From: Microbispora catharanthi
Lineage (GTDB): Bacteria; Actinomycetota; Actinomycetes; Streptosporangiales; Streptosporangiaceae
DNA: 64,000 nucleotides
Assembly (NCBI RefSeq): GCF_006334915.2
Contig: NZ_VDMA02000002.1
Coordinates: forward strand, 62,001-126,000
Direction of reading: 5' to 3'
A program made the translations under genes and the position numbers. The notes under the pieces are model-generated. The model had not been told where the DNA came from. It saw nothing but the letters and a program-made list of their open reading frames with translations, and ran no database searches. Each line of letters opens with the position of its first letter. Position 1 is the stretch's first letter. This document shows positions 34,786 to 44,084 of this stretch, piece after piece.

Positions 34786-36348
34786 ATGATTGCTGCCGTG
34801 CCCCAACCACGACGATCGAGAAAGCTGTGGGCCGGGCTCGCCGCGGCGCTCCTGCTGTGCCTCGGGCTCACCGGCGCCTCCCGTGCCGAGCCCGCCCCCA
34901 CGCTCGCGGCTCAACGGCCCAATATCGTGCTGATCCTCACCGACGACCTGGACGCGGCGGATCTGAGCCGGTTCCCCAACATCACGAACCTCCTGGTGCG
35001 TCAGGGCACCACGCTGTCGCGCTTCTTCGTCACCAACCCCTGGTGCTGCCCCTCCCGCTCGTCCATCCTGCGCTCGCAGTACATGCACAGCCACCAGGTG
35101 GAGAGCAACCGGTCGCCGACCGGCGGGTTCCCGAAGTTCCGGCCATTGGAGGCCTCCACCCTCGGGACGTGGATGCACGACGCGGGCTACCGCACCGCGC
35201 TCATGGGCAAGTATCTCAACAACTACCCCGAGGGCGCGCCGCGCACGTACGTACCGCCCGGCTGGGACGAGTGGCACGTCCCCGTCACCCGCCTCTACCA
35301 GGAGTACGGCTACACGCTCAACGAGAACGGCGTGATCCGGCGGTACGGCGACGCCCCCGAGGACTACCTGGAGGACGTGCTGAGCGCCAAGGCCGCGGCG
35401 TTCGCGACCGGTTCCGCCGCCGAGTCCTCCGCCGGGGCGGACGCGCCGTTCTTCCTCTATCTCGCTCCGGTCGCGCCGCACCTGCCCGCGCACTACGCGC
35501 CGCGCCACGCCGCCGCCTTCGCCGGCGAGCAGGCGCCGAGGACCGCGTCGTTCGACCAGGCCGACCTGTCCGCCGAGCCCCGCTGGCTCAGCGAGCGCAC
35601 GCCGCTGTCGGCCGCCGACACGCGGCGGATCGACCGGGTCCACCGCGACCGGCTGCGGGCCATGCTCGGTGTGGACGACATGGTGGGCGCCCTGGTCGAG
35701 GCGCTGCGCCGGGCGGGCCGCCTGGACGACACCTACATCTTCTTCACCTCCGACAACGGCTTCCATCTCGGCCAGCATCGGCTGCGGCCGGGCAAGACGA
35801 CGCCCTTCGAGGAGGACATCCGGGTGCCCATGGTGGTGCGCGGGCCGGGGGTGCCCGCCGGGGGCGTGGTCGACGCGCTCATGTCGACGGTCGACCTCGC
35901 GCCCACGTTCGCCGAGCTGGGCGGGGCCGCGGTGCCGCCCACGGCCGAGGGCCGCTCGCTCGTCCCGCTCCTGCAGGGGCACGACGTCCCCTGGCGCGAC
36001 GCCGTGCTCGCGGAGTTCTACCACCCCTCCTACTCGCCGAACTCGCCGCCCACGTATGCGATGCTGCGGACCGGGCGGTACGCGTACGTCGAGTACGAGA
36101 CCGGGGAGCGGCAGCTCTACGACCTGCGGGACGACCCGGCGGAGCTGCACAACATCGCGGCGACGGCCGGGCCGGGCCTGACGGCCGCGCTAGCGGCCCG
36201 GCTCGCGCTGCTGCGAGCCTGCTCCGGACCGGCGTGCCGGCTGGCGGACGCCGCCGGCACAGTGATCTCAGACACAGTGGTCTCAGGCACGGGGGTCTCG
36301 CTGGGCGGCGGAGTGTCCCTGGGGACGGCCGCGGTGGCCCACGGGTGA
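34786..36348 (+). CDS. Secreted sulfatase (formylglycine type)
   Basis: About 520 residues. An N-terminal signal peptide (RRSRKLWAGLAAALLLCLGLTGASRAEP) directs export. The sulfatase signature CCPSRSSIL gives Cys87 as the residue to be converted to formylglycine. The metal site is completed by ILTDDLDAADLSRFPNI and FFTSDNGFHLGQH, and MGKYLNNY belongs to the N-acetylglucosamine-6-sulfatase-like group. It would desulfate polysaccharides outside the cell. ATG 34786 lies in an inverted repeat (GCGGCAA-tga-TTGCTGC); GTG 34798 is an alternative. The last 25 residues derive from a 15-bp tandem repeat and are not part of the fold. Confidence 0.85.
   Translation: MIAAVPQPRRSRKLWAGLAAALLLCLGLTGASRAEPAPTLAAQRPNIVLILTDDLDAADLSRFPNITNLLVRQGTTLSRFFVTNPWCCPSRSSILRSQYMHSHQVESNRSPTGGFPKFRPLEASTLGTWMHDAGYRTALMGKYLNNYPEGAPRTYVPPGWDEWHVPVTRLYQEYGYTLNENGVIRRYGDAPEDYLEDVLSAKAAAFATGSAAESSAGADAPFFLYLAPVAPHLPAHYAPRHAAAFAGEQAPRTASFDQADLSAEPRWLSERTPLSAADTRRIDRVHRDRLRAMLGVDDMVGALVEALRRAGRLDDTYIFFTSDNGFHLGQHRLRPGKTTPFEEDIRVPMVVRGPGVPAGGVVDALMSTVDLAPTFAELGGAAVPPTAEGRSLVPLLQGHDVPWRDAVLAEFYHPSYSPNSPPTYAMLRTGRYAYVEYETGERQLYDLRDDPAELHNIAATAGPGLTAALAARLALLRACSGPACRLADAAGTVISDTVVSGTGVSLGGGVSLGTAAVAHG
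36258..36302. repeat. Three 15-bp tandem units in the sulfatase 3' end
   Basis: cacagtgatctcaga, cacagtggtctcagg and cacgggggtctcgct follow with an exact 15-bp, in-frame period, encoding TVISD-TVVSG-TGVSL close to the stop. Short in-frame duplication rather than conserved protein. Confidence 0.75.
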
Positions 36349-36422
36349 GGTGACGGAGCGGATAAAGGCGGGCGCCCCGGCAGGTTCGGGGCACCCCCTA
36401 TTCATTTCTGCCCATATGGCTA

Positions 36423-36436
36423 TGGGAGCGCTCCCA
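36423..36436. promoter_or_regulatory. CebR/CelR box 1 (TGGGAGCGCTCCCA)
   Basis: A perfect 14-bp palindrome identical to the operator bound by CebR in Streptomyces and CelR in Thermobifida. It lies 246 bp before cebE, at the left of the ceb promoter region (36349-36681), which has no gene. A second copy is 120 bp to the right, allowing looping. The cognate repressor gene is the last in the same operon. Confidence 0.9.
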
Positions 36437-36542
36437 AGCGTGCTATGTCCTAGTATGTCCCATTGACCGGCTCTAACCACCCAGGGAGTAACAGTTAGGT
36501 TTCGGCATATTGACGCCCCGGTTGCTCATAGAGGACCCTTCG

Positions 36543-36556
36543 TGGGAGCGCTCCCA
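36543..36556. promoter_or_regulatory. CebR/CelR box 2 (TGGGAGCGCTCCCA)
   Basis: Second perfect copy, 125 bp before the cebE start and exactly 120 bp from box 1. A TTGACG hexamer (36510-36515) lies just upstream, suggesting the box covers the -10/+1 region of the ceb promoter, although no ideal -10 is visible. Bound repressor would block transcription until cellobiose or another cello-oligosaccharide releases it. Confidence 0.9.
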
Positions 36557-36681
36557 ACGGTGCTTAGTACACCGTGCGGGAGCACCGAGCACAACCTTCG
36601 ATCGCGGGCCGTGAGATCGGGGACCGGCCTGGGATGCACCTCCCACGAACGATTCGGGATACCACCTGAGAGGGGTCCGGA

Positions 36682-38028
36682 ATGATTGCAAACTCGCGCC
36701 GCGGCAGGCTGCTCGCGGTCGCCGCGGTGGCGGCGCTGGCTCTCGGCGCCACCGCCTGCCAGTCCGACGACAAGCCCGACACCGCGTCGGGTGGCGGGTC
36801 CACGGCGGCGGCCGGCCCCGTCACCATCACGCTCCAGACGTTCGGCGGCGGCAAGAACTTCGGCTACAAGGAGGCCGTCGACAAATGGAACGCCGAGCAC
36901 AAGGACATCCAGATCAAGTATGACAACCTGACCGACCAGTTCGAGCAGGTCTACTGGCCGCAGATGATCCAGTGGCTGCAGTCCGGCGCGGGCGCCGGCG
37001 ACGTCGTCGGCATCGACGAGGGCGGCATGGGCCTCGCCAAGGCGCACCCCGAGTGGTGGGCCGACCTGGGCGAGTTCGGCCTGCAGAACCGCAAGAGCGA
37101 CTTCGCCGCCTGGAAGTGGGAGAACGGCGTCACCGCCGACGGCAAGCTGTTCGGCCTCGGCACCGACGTCGGCGGCATGAGCCTGTGCTACCGCCGTGAC
37201 CTGTTCGAGAAGGCCGGTCTGCCCGCCGACCGCGAAGAGGTCAGCAAGCTCTGGCCGACCTGGGACGACTTCGTCAAGGTCGCCCACAAGTTCCAGGACA
37301 AGATCAAGGACACGAAGTTCGTCGACGGCACCAACACGCTCTACAACGTGGTCCTGGTGCAGGAGGGCGCCAAGAACGGCAACGTCACGTACTTCGACAA
37401 GGACAACAACCTGATCGTCGACAAGAACCCGGCGGTCAAGACGGCGTACGACTTCGCCCAGAAGATCAGCCAGGAGGGCCTCACGGCCAAGCTGCGCAAC
37501 TTCACGCCCGAGTGGAACACCGGCATGAAGAAGTCGCAGTTCGCCACCCTCGGCTGCCCGTCGTGGATGCTCGGCGCGGTGAGCGGCGACGGCGGCGCCG
37601 GACCGGACTTCAAGGGCAAGTGGGACGTCGCGGCGGTGCCCGGCGGCGGCGGCAACTGGGGCGGCTCCTGGCTGGCTGTGCCGAAGCAGTCGAAGCACCC
37701 CAAGGAGGCGGCGCAGGTCCTCGACTACCTGACCGGCAAGGACTCCGAGGTCAGCGTCTTCAACTACGCCGGCAACATGCCGAGCAACGTCCAGGCGCAG
37801 CAGGACCCGGCCGTCCAGGGTGCGAAGAACGAGTACTTCAACGACGCCCCCGTCGGTGAGATCTTCGCCAAGTCGGCCTCCTCGCTCCAGCCGATCTTCC
37901 TCGGCGTCAAGCACGCCCAGGTCAAGAACGCCATCGAGTCGGTCGTCTCCGCCATCGACGACGGCTCCGTGCCGTACGCGAACGGCTGGAAGAAGCTCGT
38001 CGACGACGCCGTGAAGGCCGCGGGCTGA
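36682..38028 (+). CDS. cebE: Cello-oligosaccharide-binding lipoprotein
   Basis: 448 residues. Lipoprotein signal with lipobox GATAC (Cys about residue 26), a Gly/Ser linker, then the two-lobe family-1 sugar-binding fold (TITLQTFGGGKNFGYKEAVDKWNAEH, GLGTDVGGMSLCYRRDLFEKAGL, GGNWGGSWLAVPKQS). Aromatic residues in the groove would stack on cello-oligosaccharides. GAGAGGGG is placed six bases before the ATG. First gene of cebEFG-bglC-cebR, preceded by two CebR boxes. The cello-oligosaccharide assignment follows from operon order and operator, and the protein on its own would only be called a sugar-binding protein. Confidence 0.9.
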   Translation: MIANSRRGRLLAVAAVAALALGATACQSDDKPDTASGGGSTAAAGPVTITLQTFGGGKNFGYKEAVDKWNAEHKDIQIKYDNLTDQFEQVYWPQMIQWLQSGAGAGDVVGIDEGGMGLAKAHPEWWADLGEFGLQNRKSDFAAWKWENGVTADGKLFGLGTDVGGMSLCYRRDLFEKAGLPADREEVSKLWPTWDDFVKVAHKFQDKIKDTKFVDGTNTLYNVVLVQEGAKNGNVTYFDKDNNLIVDKNPAVKTAYDFAQKISQEGLTAKLRNFTPEWNTGMKKSQFATLGCPSWMLGAVSGDGGAGPDFKGKWDVAAVPGGGGNWGGSWLAVPKQSKHPKEAAQVLDYLTGKDSEVSVFNYAGNMPSNVQAQQDPAVQGAKNEYFNDAPVGEIFAKSASSLQPIFLGVKHAQVKNAIESVVSAIDDGSVPYANGWKKLVDDAVKAAG

Positions 38029-38112
38029 TCCTGCCCGCCAGGTGAGCACCGGTCCGCCGCAGCGGCACCCCGCCGGCGGGCCGGTCGCCTGCTTTCACCC
38101 GAAAGGTAATCT

Positions 38113-39087
38113 ATGAGCCTGCACGTCGACGCCGGGCACCCCACCCGGGCACCGATGCCGCCCAGCCGGAGGCATGTCCGGCCGAGACCGGGCCGGTCCT
38201 TTCTGACCTGGCTGGACCTCAAGGCCGCGCCCTACCTCCTGGTCTCTCCCTACTACCTGCTCTTCCTGGTCTTCGGGCTCTTCCCGCTCGCCTTCACCCT
38301 CTACTACTCGTTCTTCGACTACGACCTCACGGGCACGGTCGAGTGGACGGGCCTCGGCAACTTCACCGCCCTGCTCGACGACGCCGATTTCTGGAAGGCG
38401 GTCGTCAACACCCTCGCGATGTTCGTCATCGCGACGGTCCCGCAGATCCTGCTGGCCCTGCTGCTGGCCAACGCGCTGAACAAGCGGATGAAGGCGCAGC
38501 TGTTCGTCCGGCTGGGCGTCCTGCTCCCCCTCGTCACCTCGGTCGTCGCAGTGGCGGTCGTCTTCACCCAGCTGTACGGCCGCGACTACGGCATGGTCAA
38601 CTGGGTGCTGAGCTGGTTCGGCATAGATCCCGTCAGCTGGAAGACCGAGCGTCTCCCCTCCTGGCTCGCCATCGCGACGATGATCGACTGGCGCTGGACC
38701 GGCTACAACGCGATCATCTTCCTGGCCGGCATGCAGACGATCCCCAAGGACCTCTACGAGGCGGCCTCGATCGACGGCGCGTCCCGGCGGCGCCAGTTCT
38801 GGCAGATCACGGTCCCGATGCTCCGGCCCACGATGATCTTCGTGGTGCTGAACTCCACCATCGGCGGTCTCACGCTGTTCTCCGAGCCGACGACGTTCTA
38901 CAACGGCAACGTCCACGGCGGCACCAACAGCCAGTTCCAGACCGTCTCGATGTTCATCTTCGAGCAGGGCTTCCGCGAGTTCGACTACGGCTACGCCTCC
39001 GCGGCCGCCTGGCTGCTGTTCCTGCTCATCCTCATCGGATCGGCCATCAACTTCCTGCTCATCCGCCGGATCGGGGGCAACAAGTGA
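38113..39087 (+). CDS. cebF: Cello-oligosaccharide ABC permease
   Basis: 324 residues with six membrane segments and the permease EAA loop YEAASIDGASRRRQFWQITVPMLRP (about residues 216-240). The Pro/Arg-rich N-terminus is cytoplasmic. It pairs with the next gene product to form the membrane channel for the CebE-bound sugar. It follows cebE by 84 bp, with GAAAGG before the ATG, and overlaps cebG by four bases. No ATPase gene is in the operon. Confidence 0.92.
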   Translation: MSLHVDAGHPTRAPMPPSRRHVRPRPGRSFLTWLDLKAAPYLLVSPYYLLFLVFGLFPLAFTLYYSFFDYDLTGTVEWTGLGNFTALLDDADFWKAVVNTLAMFVIATVPQILLALLLANALNKRMKAQLFVRLGVLLPLVTSVVAVAVVFTQLYGRDYGMVNWVLSWFGIDPVSWKTERLPSWLAIATMIDWRWTGYNAIIFLAGMQTIPKDLYEAASIDGASRRRQFWQITVPMLRPTMIFVVLNSTIGGLTLFSEPTTFYNGNVHGGTNSQFQTVSMFIFEQGFREFDYGYASAAAWLLFLLILIGSAINFLLIRRIGGNK

Positions 39088-39973
39088 CCACGCTCTCCGC
39101 GCCCGCCACCCCGCGGCGGCGCCGCGCCAAGGCGCCGGGAGGTGCCGCCGGCCTCTGGACCGCCACGCCGATGACGAGGCTCGTCCTCGCGGTCACGATC
39201 ATCATCTCGGCGTTCCCGCTGTACTACATGATCGTCATCGCGTCGCGCACCAACACCGAGGCGACCGACATGCCGCCGCCGTTCCTGCCGGGCGGCAAGC
39301 TCGGGGAGAACGTCCAGCGCGTTCTGTCCAACCCCGACGCGCACTACCTGACCGGTCTGACCAACTCGCTGATCATCGCCGCCACGGTGACGGTCTCGGT
39401 GGTGCTGATCTCGACGTTCGCCGGCTTCGCGTTCGCCCGGCTGCAGTTCAAGGGCGGCAAGATCCTGCTGCTGCTGGTGCTGCTGACCATGATGGTCCCG
39501 CTGCAGCAGATGGGCCAGGTCCCCCTCTACCGGCTCATGGTCAGCCTCGAATGGGTCGGCTCGATCAAGGCCGTGATCCTGCCCTTCCTGCTCAACGGCT
39601 TCGGCGTCTTCCTGATGACGCAGTACACCGAGCAGGCCGTGCCCAACGAACTGGTCGAGGCCGCCCGCGTCGACGGCGCCTCCACCCTGCGGATCTGGTG
39701 GAACGTCATCCTGCCCGCCGTACGGCCGGGCATGGGAGTGCTGGGCATCAACACGTTCATGCTGAACTGGAACGAGTTCATGTGGCCGCTGATCGTGCTG
39801 AACCCGGACAACCCGACGGTCCAGGTCGCGATCAACTCGCTCAACGCGAAGTACGGGACGGACTACGTGCTGATCTTCAGCGGCACGCTGTTGTCGATCC
39901 TCCCGCTCATCGTCGTCTTCATCCTGTTCGGCCGACAGATCATCGGCGGACTCATGGAAGGTGCGGTCAAGGC

Positions 39974-39977
<4 letters not shown>
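39084..39977 (+). CDS. cebG: Cello-oligosaccharide ABC permease
   Basis: 297 residues. GTG 39084 overlaps the cebF stop. After a basic start (RRRRAKAPGG) come six membrane segments and the EAA loop VEAARVDGASTLRIWWNVILPAVRPG (about residues 190-215). The C-terminal QIIGGLMEGAVKA is typical of MalG/CebG-type permeases. Long frames beginning earlier are shadows of cebF. It is coupled to bglC by another four-base overlap. Confidence 0.92.
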
Positions 39978-41410
<1,433 letters not shown>

Positions 41411-41438
41411 GCGCAGACACGACAAGGGGGCAGTATAG

Positions 41439-42458
41439 ATGAACGGGGACCGCCGTTCCGGAGGCCGGCCGACTCTGGAAGCGGTCGCCGCACGCGCCGG
41501 GGTCGGCCGCGGCACCGTGTCGCGGGTCATCAACGGCTCGCCCAAGGTGAGCGACCGGGCCCGCGACGCGGTGTTACTGGCGATCCAGGAGCTCGGCTAT
41601 GTGCCCAACCGGGCGGCGCGCACCCTCGTGACCAATCGGACCGACACCATCGCGCTGGTGGTGTCGGAGTCGGAGCAGCGCGTCTTCGACGAGCCGTACT
41701 TCGCCGGGCTGATCCGCGGCATCGGCTCCGCCCTGGCGGAGACCGGCCTCCAGCTCATCCTCACGATGGCGCAGAACCGTGCCGAGCACGACCGGCTGGA
41801 GCACTACCTGACCGGGCAGCACGTCGACGGCGTGCTCCTCACCTCGGTGCACGGCGCCGACCCGCTGCCGGGACGGCTGGAGGAGCTGGGCGTGCCGACC
41901 GTGCTCGGCGGCCGCCCGGTGGGGCTCAACCCGTACAGCTTCGTCGACATGGACAACCGGGCCGGTGCCCGGCAGGCGGTCAAGTACCTGCTCTCCAAGG
42001 GCCGTACCAAGATCGCCACCATCGCCGGTCCGCAGGACATGGGCGTGGGCGTCGACCGTCTCGCCGGATACCGCGACGCGCTGCTGGCCACCGGCATGAC
42101 CGAGCGCGTCGCGTACGGCGACTTCTCCGAGGAGAGCGGGGAGGCGGGCATGCGCGATCTGCTCGCCCGTCATCCCGACCTGGACGCCGTGTTCACGGCC
42201 TCCGACCCGATGGCGGTCGGCGCCCTGCGGGTGCTGAAGGAGCAGGGCCTGGTCGTGCCCGACGACGTCGCGGTGATCGGCTTCGAGGACTCCAAGGTGG
42301 CGCTGCACACCGATCCTCAGCTGACGAGCGTGCACCAGCCGACCGAGGCGATGGGCCGGCAGATGGTCCAGCTCCTGATCGCCCGGATCAACGGCGAGCC
42401 GCTGGAGCAGCCGGTCGTCATCCTCGACACCCACCTGGTGATCCGCGCCTCCGCCTGA
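41439..42458 (+). CDS. cebR: LacI-family cellobiose-responsive repressor
   Basis: 339 residues. HTH at residues 5-58 (TLEAVAARAGVGRGTVSRVINGSPKVSDRAR), hinge helix with RAARTLVT, then the sugar-binding domain (IALVVSESEQRVFDEPYFAGLIRGI, YSFVDMDNRAGARQAVKYLL, DVAVIGFEDSKVALHTDPQLTSVHQP). It lies 28 bp after bglC with AGGGGG upstream of the ATG. The four TGGGAGCGCTCCCA-type sites in the window are the expected targets, two at its own operon and two at the NRPS locus. Codon 46 is TTA, which may tie the repressor to bldA-dependent development. A terminator hairpin follows. Confidence 0.92.
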   Translation: MNGDRRSGGRPTLEAVAARAGVGRGTVSRVINGSPKVSDRARDAVLLAIQELGYVPNRAARTLVTNRTDTIALVVSESEQRVFDEPYFAGLIRGIGSALAETGLQLILTMAQNRAEHDRLEHYLTGQHVDGVLLTSVHGADPLPGRLEELGVPTVLGGRPVGLNPYSFVDMDNRAGARQAVKYLLSKGRTKIATIAGPQDMGVGVDRLAGYRDALLATGMTERVAYGDFSEESGEAGMRDLLARHPDLDAVFTASDPMAVGALRVLKEQGLVVPDDVAVIGFEDSKVALHTDPQLTSVHQPTEAMGRQMVQLLIARINGEPLEQPVVILDTHLVIRASA

Positions 42459-42473
42459 CGGCCACGCGAATTC

Positions 42474-42509
42474 GCGACCGCCGCGCACCTGTACGTGCGC
42501 GGCGGTCGC
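42474..42509. terminator. Bidirectional terminator between cebR and the TetR gene
   Basis: A perfect 15-bp stem (GCGACCGCCGCGCAC, 42474-42488, pairing with 42495-42509) closes a 6-base loop CTGTAC. There is no U-tract, as is usual in actinobacteria. It lies between convergent genes. Confidence 0.85.
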
Positions 42510-42602
42510 ACCATAACGCCGGCCAGGACCGGGAACATCTGCCCGAGTAGGCACCCGTTCGCTCGCGGCGATCGACGGCCTTGGATGGAGTGGTTTCGGT
42601 CT

Positions 42603-43208
42603 TCAGGCCGCGCCTGTGCTGGGTGGAGCAGTCACGGAGAGGGCGCGCAGGTCGTCGAAGGCTTGGAGGAGATGTGCGTCCAAGCTCTGTGAGGGGTCGT
42701 CGATCCAGGCGTGGACCGCTTGGTGGAAGGCGGCCCAGCCGGTCTGAGCAGCCAGGCCGGCCAGCCGATGGGTGACGCCGCGCTGCCGCAGTGCCTCCGC
42801 CACGGCTTCGGTGATCGACGCGGCCTTGGCCAGGTCGCGTTCACGGAGTGCCGGTGTCGCCGCGATGACTTGTAGTCGTGGTTCGGCGAACGGGCGGTTG
42901 TCCTCAAGGATCCGTTCGACCTTCCGGAAGGCGCAGAGCAGCATTTCGAGCGGCTGCAGATCATGAGGCGCTTCGGCTACCTCCCGCGTCAGCGCGGCGC
43001 GCAGGTCGGATTCGCCGTCGAAGAGCACCTCGCGCTTGTCCGGGAAGTGCCGGAAGAACGTGCGTTCGTTGACGCCGGCCCTGGCGGCGATCTCGGCCGT
43101 GGTCGTCTGCTCGAACCCGCGTTCCCGGTACAGCTCCAGGGCCGCCTGCTGAAGGCGGCGGCGCGCTTCTGCTCCGCTCCGTGGCCGCCGCCGCCCGGCT
43201 GGAGTCAC
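42603..43208 (-). CDS. TetR-family regulator
   Basis: About 201 residues from GTG 43208. The HTH ARRRLQQAALELYRERGFEQTTTAEIAARAGVNERTFFRHFPDKREVLFDGE (residues 14-65) is a textbook TetR domain; the C-terminal ligand domain ends with LQAFDDLRALSV. It would repress a nearby gene, but the adjacent SDR has lost its 5' end and there is no intergenic space for a promoter. The frame is open further upstream into an Arg-rich region, so the true start is uncertain. It converges with cebR. Confidence 0.75.
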   Translation of the reverse strand: MTPAGRRRPRSGAEARRRLQQAALELYRERGFEQTTTAEIAARAGVNERTFFRHFPDKREVLFDGESDLRAALTREVAEAPHDLQPLEMLLCAFRKVERILEDNRPFAEPRLQVIAATPALRERDLAKAASITEAVAEALRQRGVTHRLAGLAAQTGWAAFHQAVHAWIDDPSQSLDAHLLQAFDDLRALSVTAPPSTGAA

Positions 43209-44002
43209 TGGGGGCCACACCACACCGCGGCTCCCTGGACGACCTCGACAGCCTGCACAGGGGCGCCGCAGCCGCCGACGGAGTCGTGCACATGGCCTAC
43301 GGCGGCGACTTCTCCGACCTCGACGACATGATGAGGCGCGACCGGACCGCGATCGAGACACTCGGCCGGCCATTGGAACACTCGGGCAAGCCGCTCGTCG
43401 TCACCTCGGGCACCCTGGTCATGCCCGCCGGGCGGGAGACCACCGAGAAGGACGAGCCCGACGCGGCCGGGATCGCCGCCTTCCGCATCGCGGGTGAGCG
43501 AGCGTGTCTCAGCTTCGCCACCCGGGGAGTGCGCACGAGCGTGGTCCGCCTCGCTCCCACCGTCCACGGTCCCGAAGACCACGGTTTCATCCCCATGCTC
43601 ATCGCCACCGCGCGAAAGACCGGCGTCTCGGCGTACATCGGAGACGGCGCCAACCGCTGGCCCGCGGTGCACCGGCTCGACGCGGCGGTCCTGTTCCGCC
43701 TGGCGGTGGAGAAGGCACCTGCGGGCAGCGTGCTGCACGGAGTAGCCGAAAGCGGCGTCACCCTGAAGAGCATCGCAGAGACGATCGCCCGGGGCCTGGA
43801 TCTGCCCACGGTCTCGCTGACCCCCGACGAGGCCGCCACGCACTTCGTGAGCCCGTTCATGGCCACCGCCTACGGCTTCGACGGGCCCGTCTCCAGCTCC
43901 TGCACGCAGGAGCTGCTCGGCTGGTCGCCCTCCTACCCGACGCTGCTCGAAGACCTGGAGCACGGCGATTACCTGGTCACGCCGGCCGCCCGGACAGCAT
44001 GA
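43181..44002 (+). pseudogene. SDR/NAD-dependent epimerase, N-terminally truncated
   Basis: 273 residues of an extended SDR (NAD(P)-dependent epimerase-like) protein: GVVHMAYGGDFSDLDD, PLVVTSGTLVMPAGRETTEKDE, GVRTSVVRLAPTVHGPEDHGFIP and the sugar-domain end ELLGWSPSYPTLLEDLEHG. The first about 45 residues, which should hold the GxxGxxG NAD-binding strand, are absent. The open frame begins at AAAARLESLGATPHRGSLDDL, a point just after beta-2 of the fold, and immediately upstream DNA is the TetR coding end on the other strand. The protein cannot bind its cofactor normally, so I call it a deletion remnant. Its 3' end is in a 22-bp tandem triplication. Confidence 0.75.
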
Positions 44003-44056
44003 GGCGGACGCCCGGACAGCATGAGGCGGACGCCCGGACAGCATGAGGCGGACGCC
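43991..44056. repeat. Three 22-bp tandem units over the SDR stop
   Basis: Exact 22-bp copies at 43991-44012, 44013-44034 and 44035-44056, each containing GCATGAGGCGG. The first carries the SDR stop codon. The third copy also supplies the left arm of the downstream terminator hairpin. Confidence 0.9.
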
Positions 44057-44080
44057 CAGACGACACAGGGCGCCCGCCTC
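44045..44080. terminator. Bidirectional terminator between SDR and NRPS operon
   Basis: GAGGCGG-a-CGCCC (44045-44057) pairs with GGGCG-c-CCGCCTC (44068-44080) around a 10-base loop: 12 bp of stem with one mismatch. It ends the minus-strand NRPS operon and the plus-strand SDR. Confidence 0.75.
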
Positions 44081-44084
44081 GCGG

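Noticed and set aside
36510-36540. Ideal sigma-70-type promoter for the ceb operon
   Set aside because: A TTGACG is seen but no -10 hexamer at 16-18 bases; I report only the operators.
38041-38112. Intergenic gene between cebE and cebF
   Set aside because: Only 84 bases, GC-rich without start, stop or coding pattern; probably the translation-initiation region of cebF.
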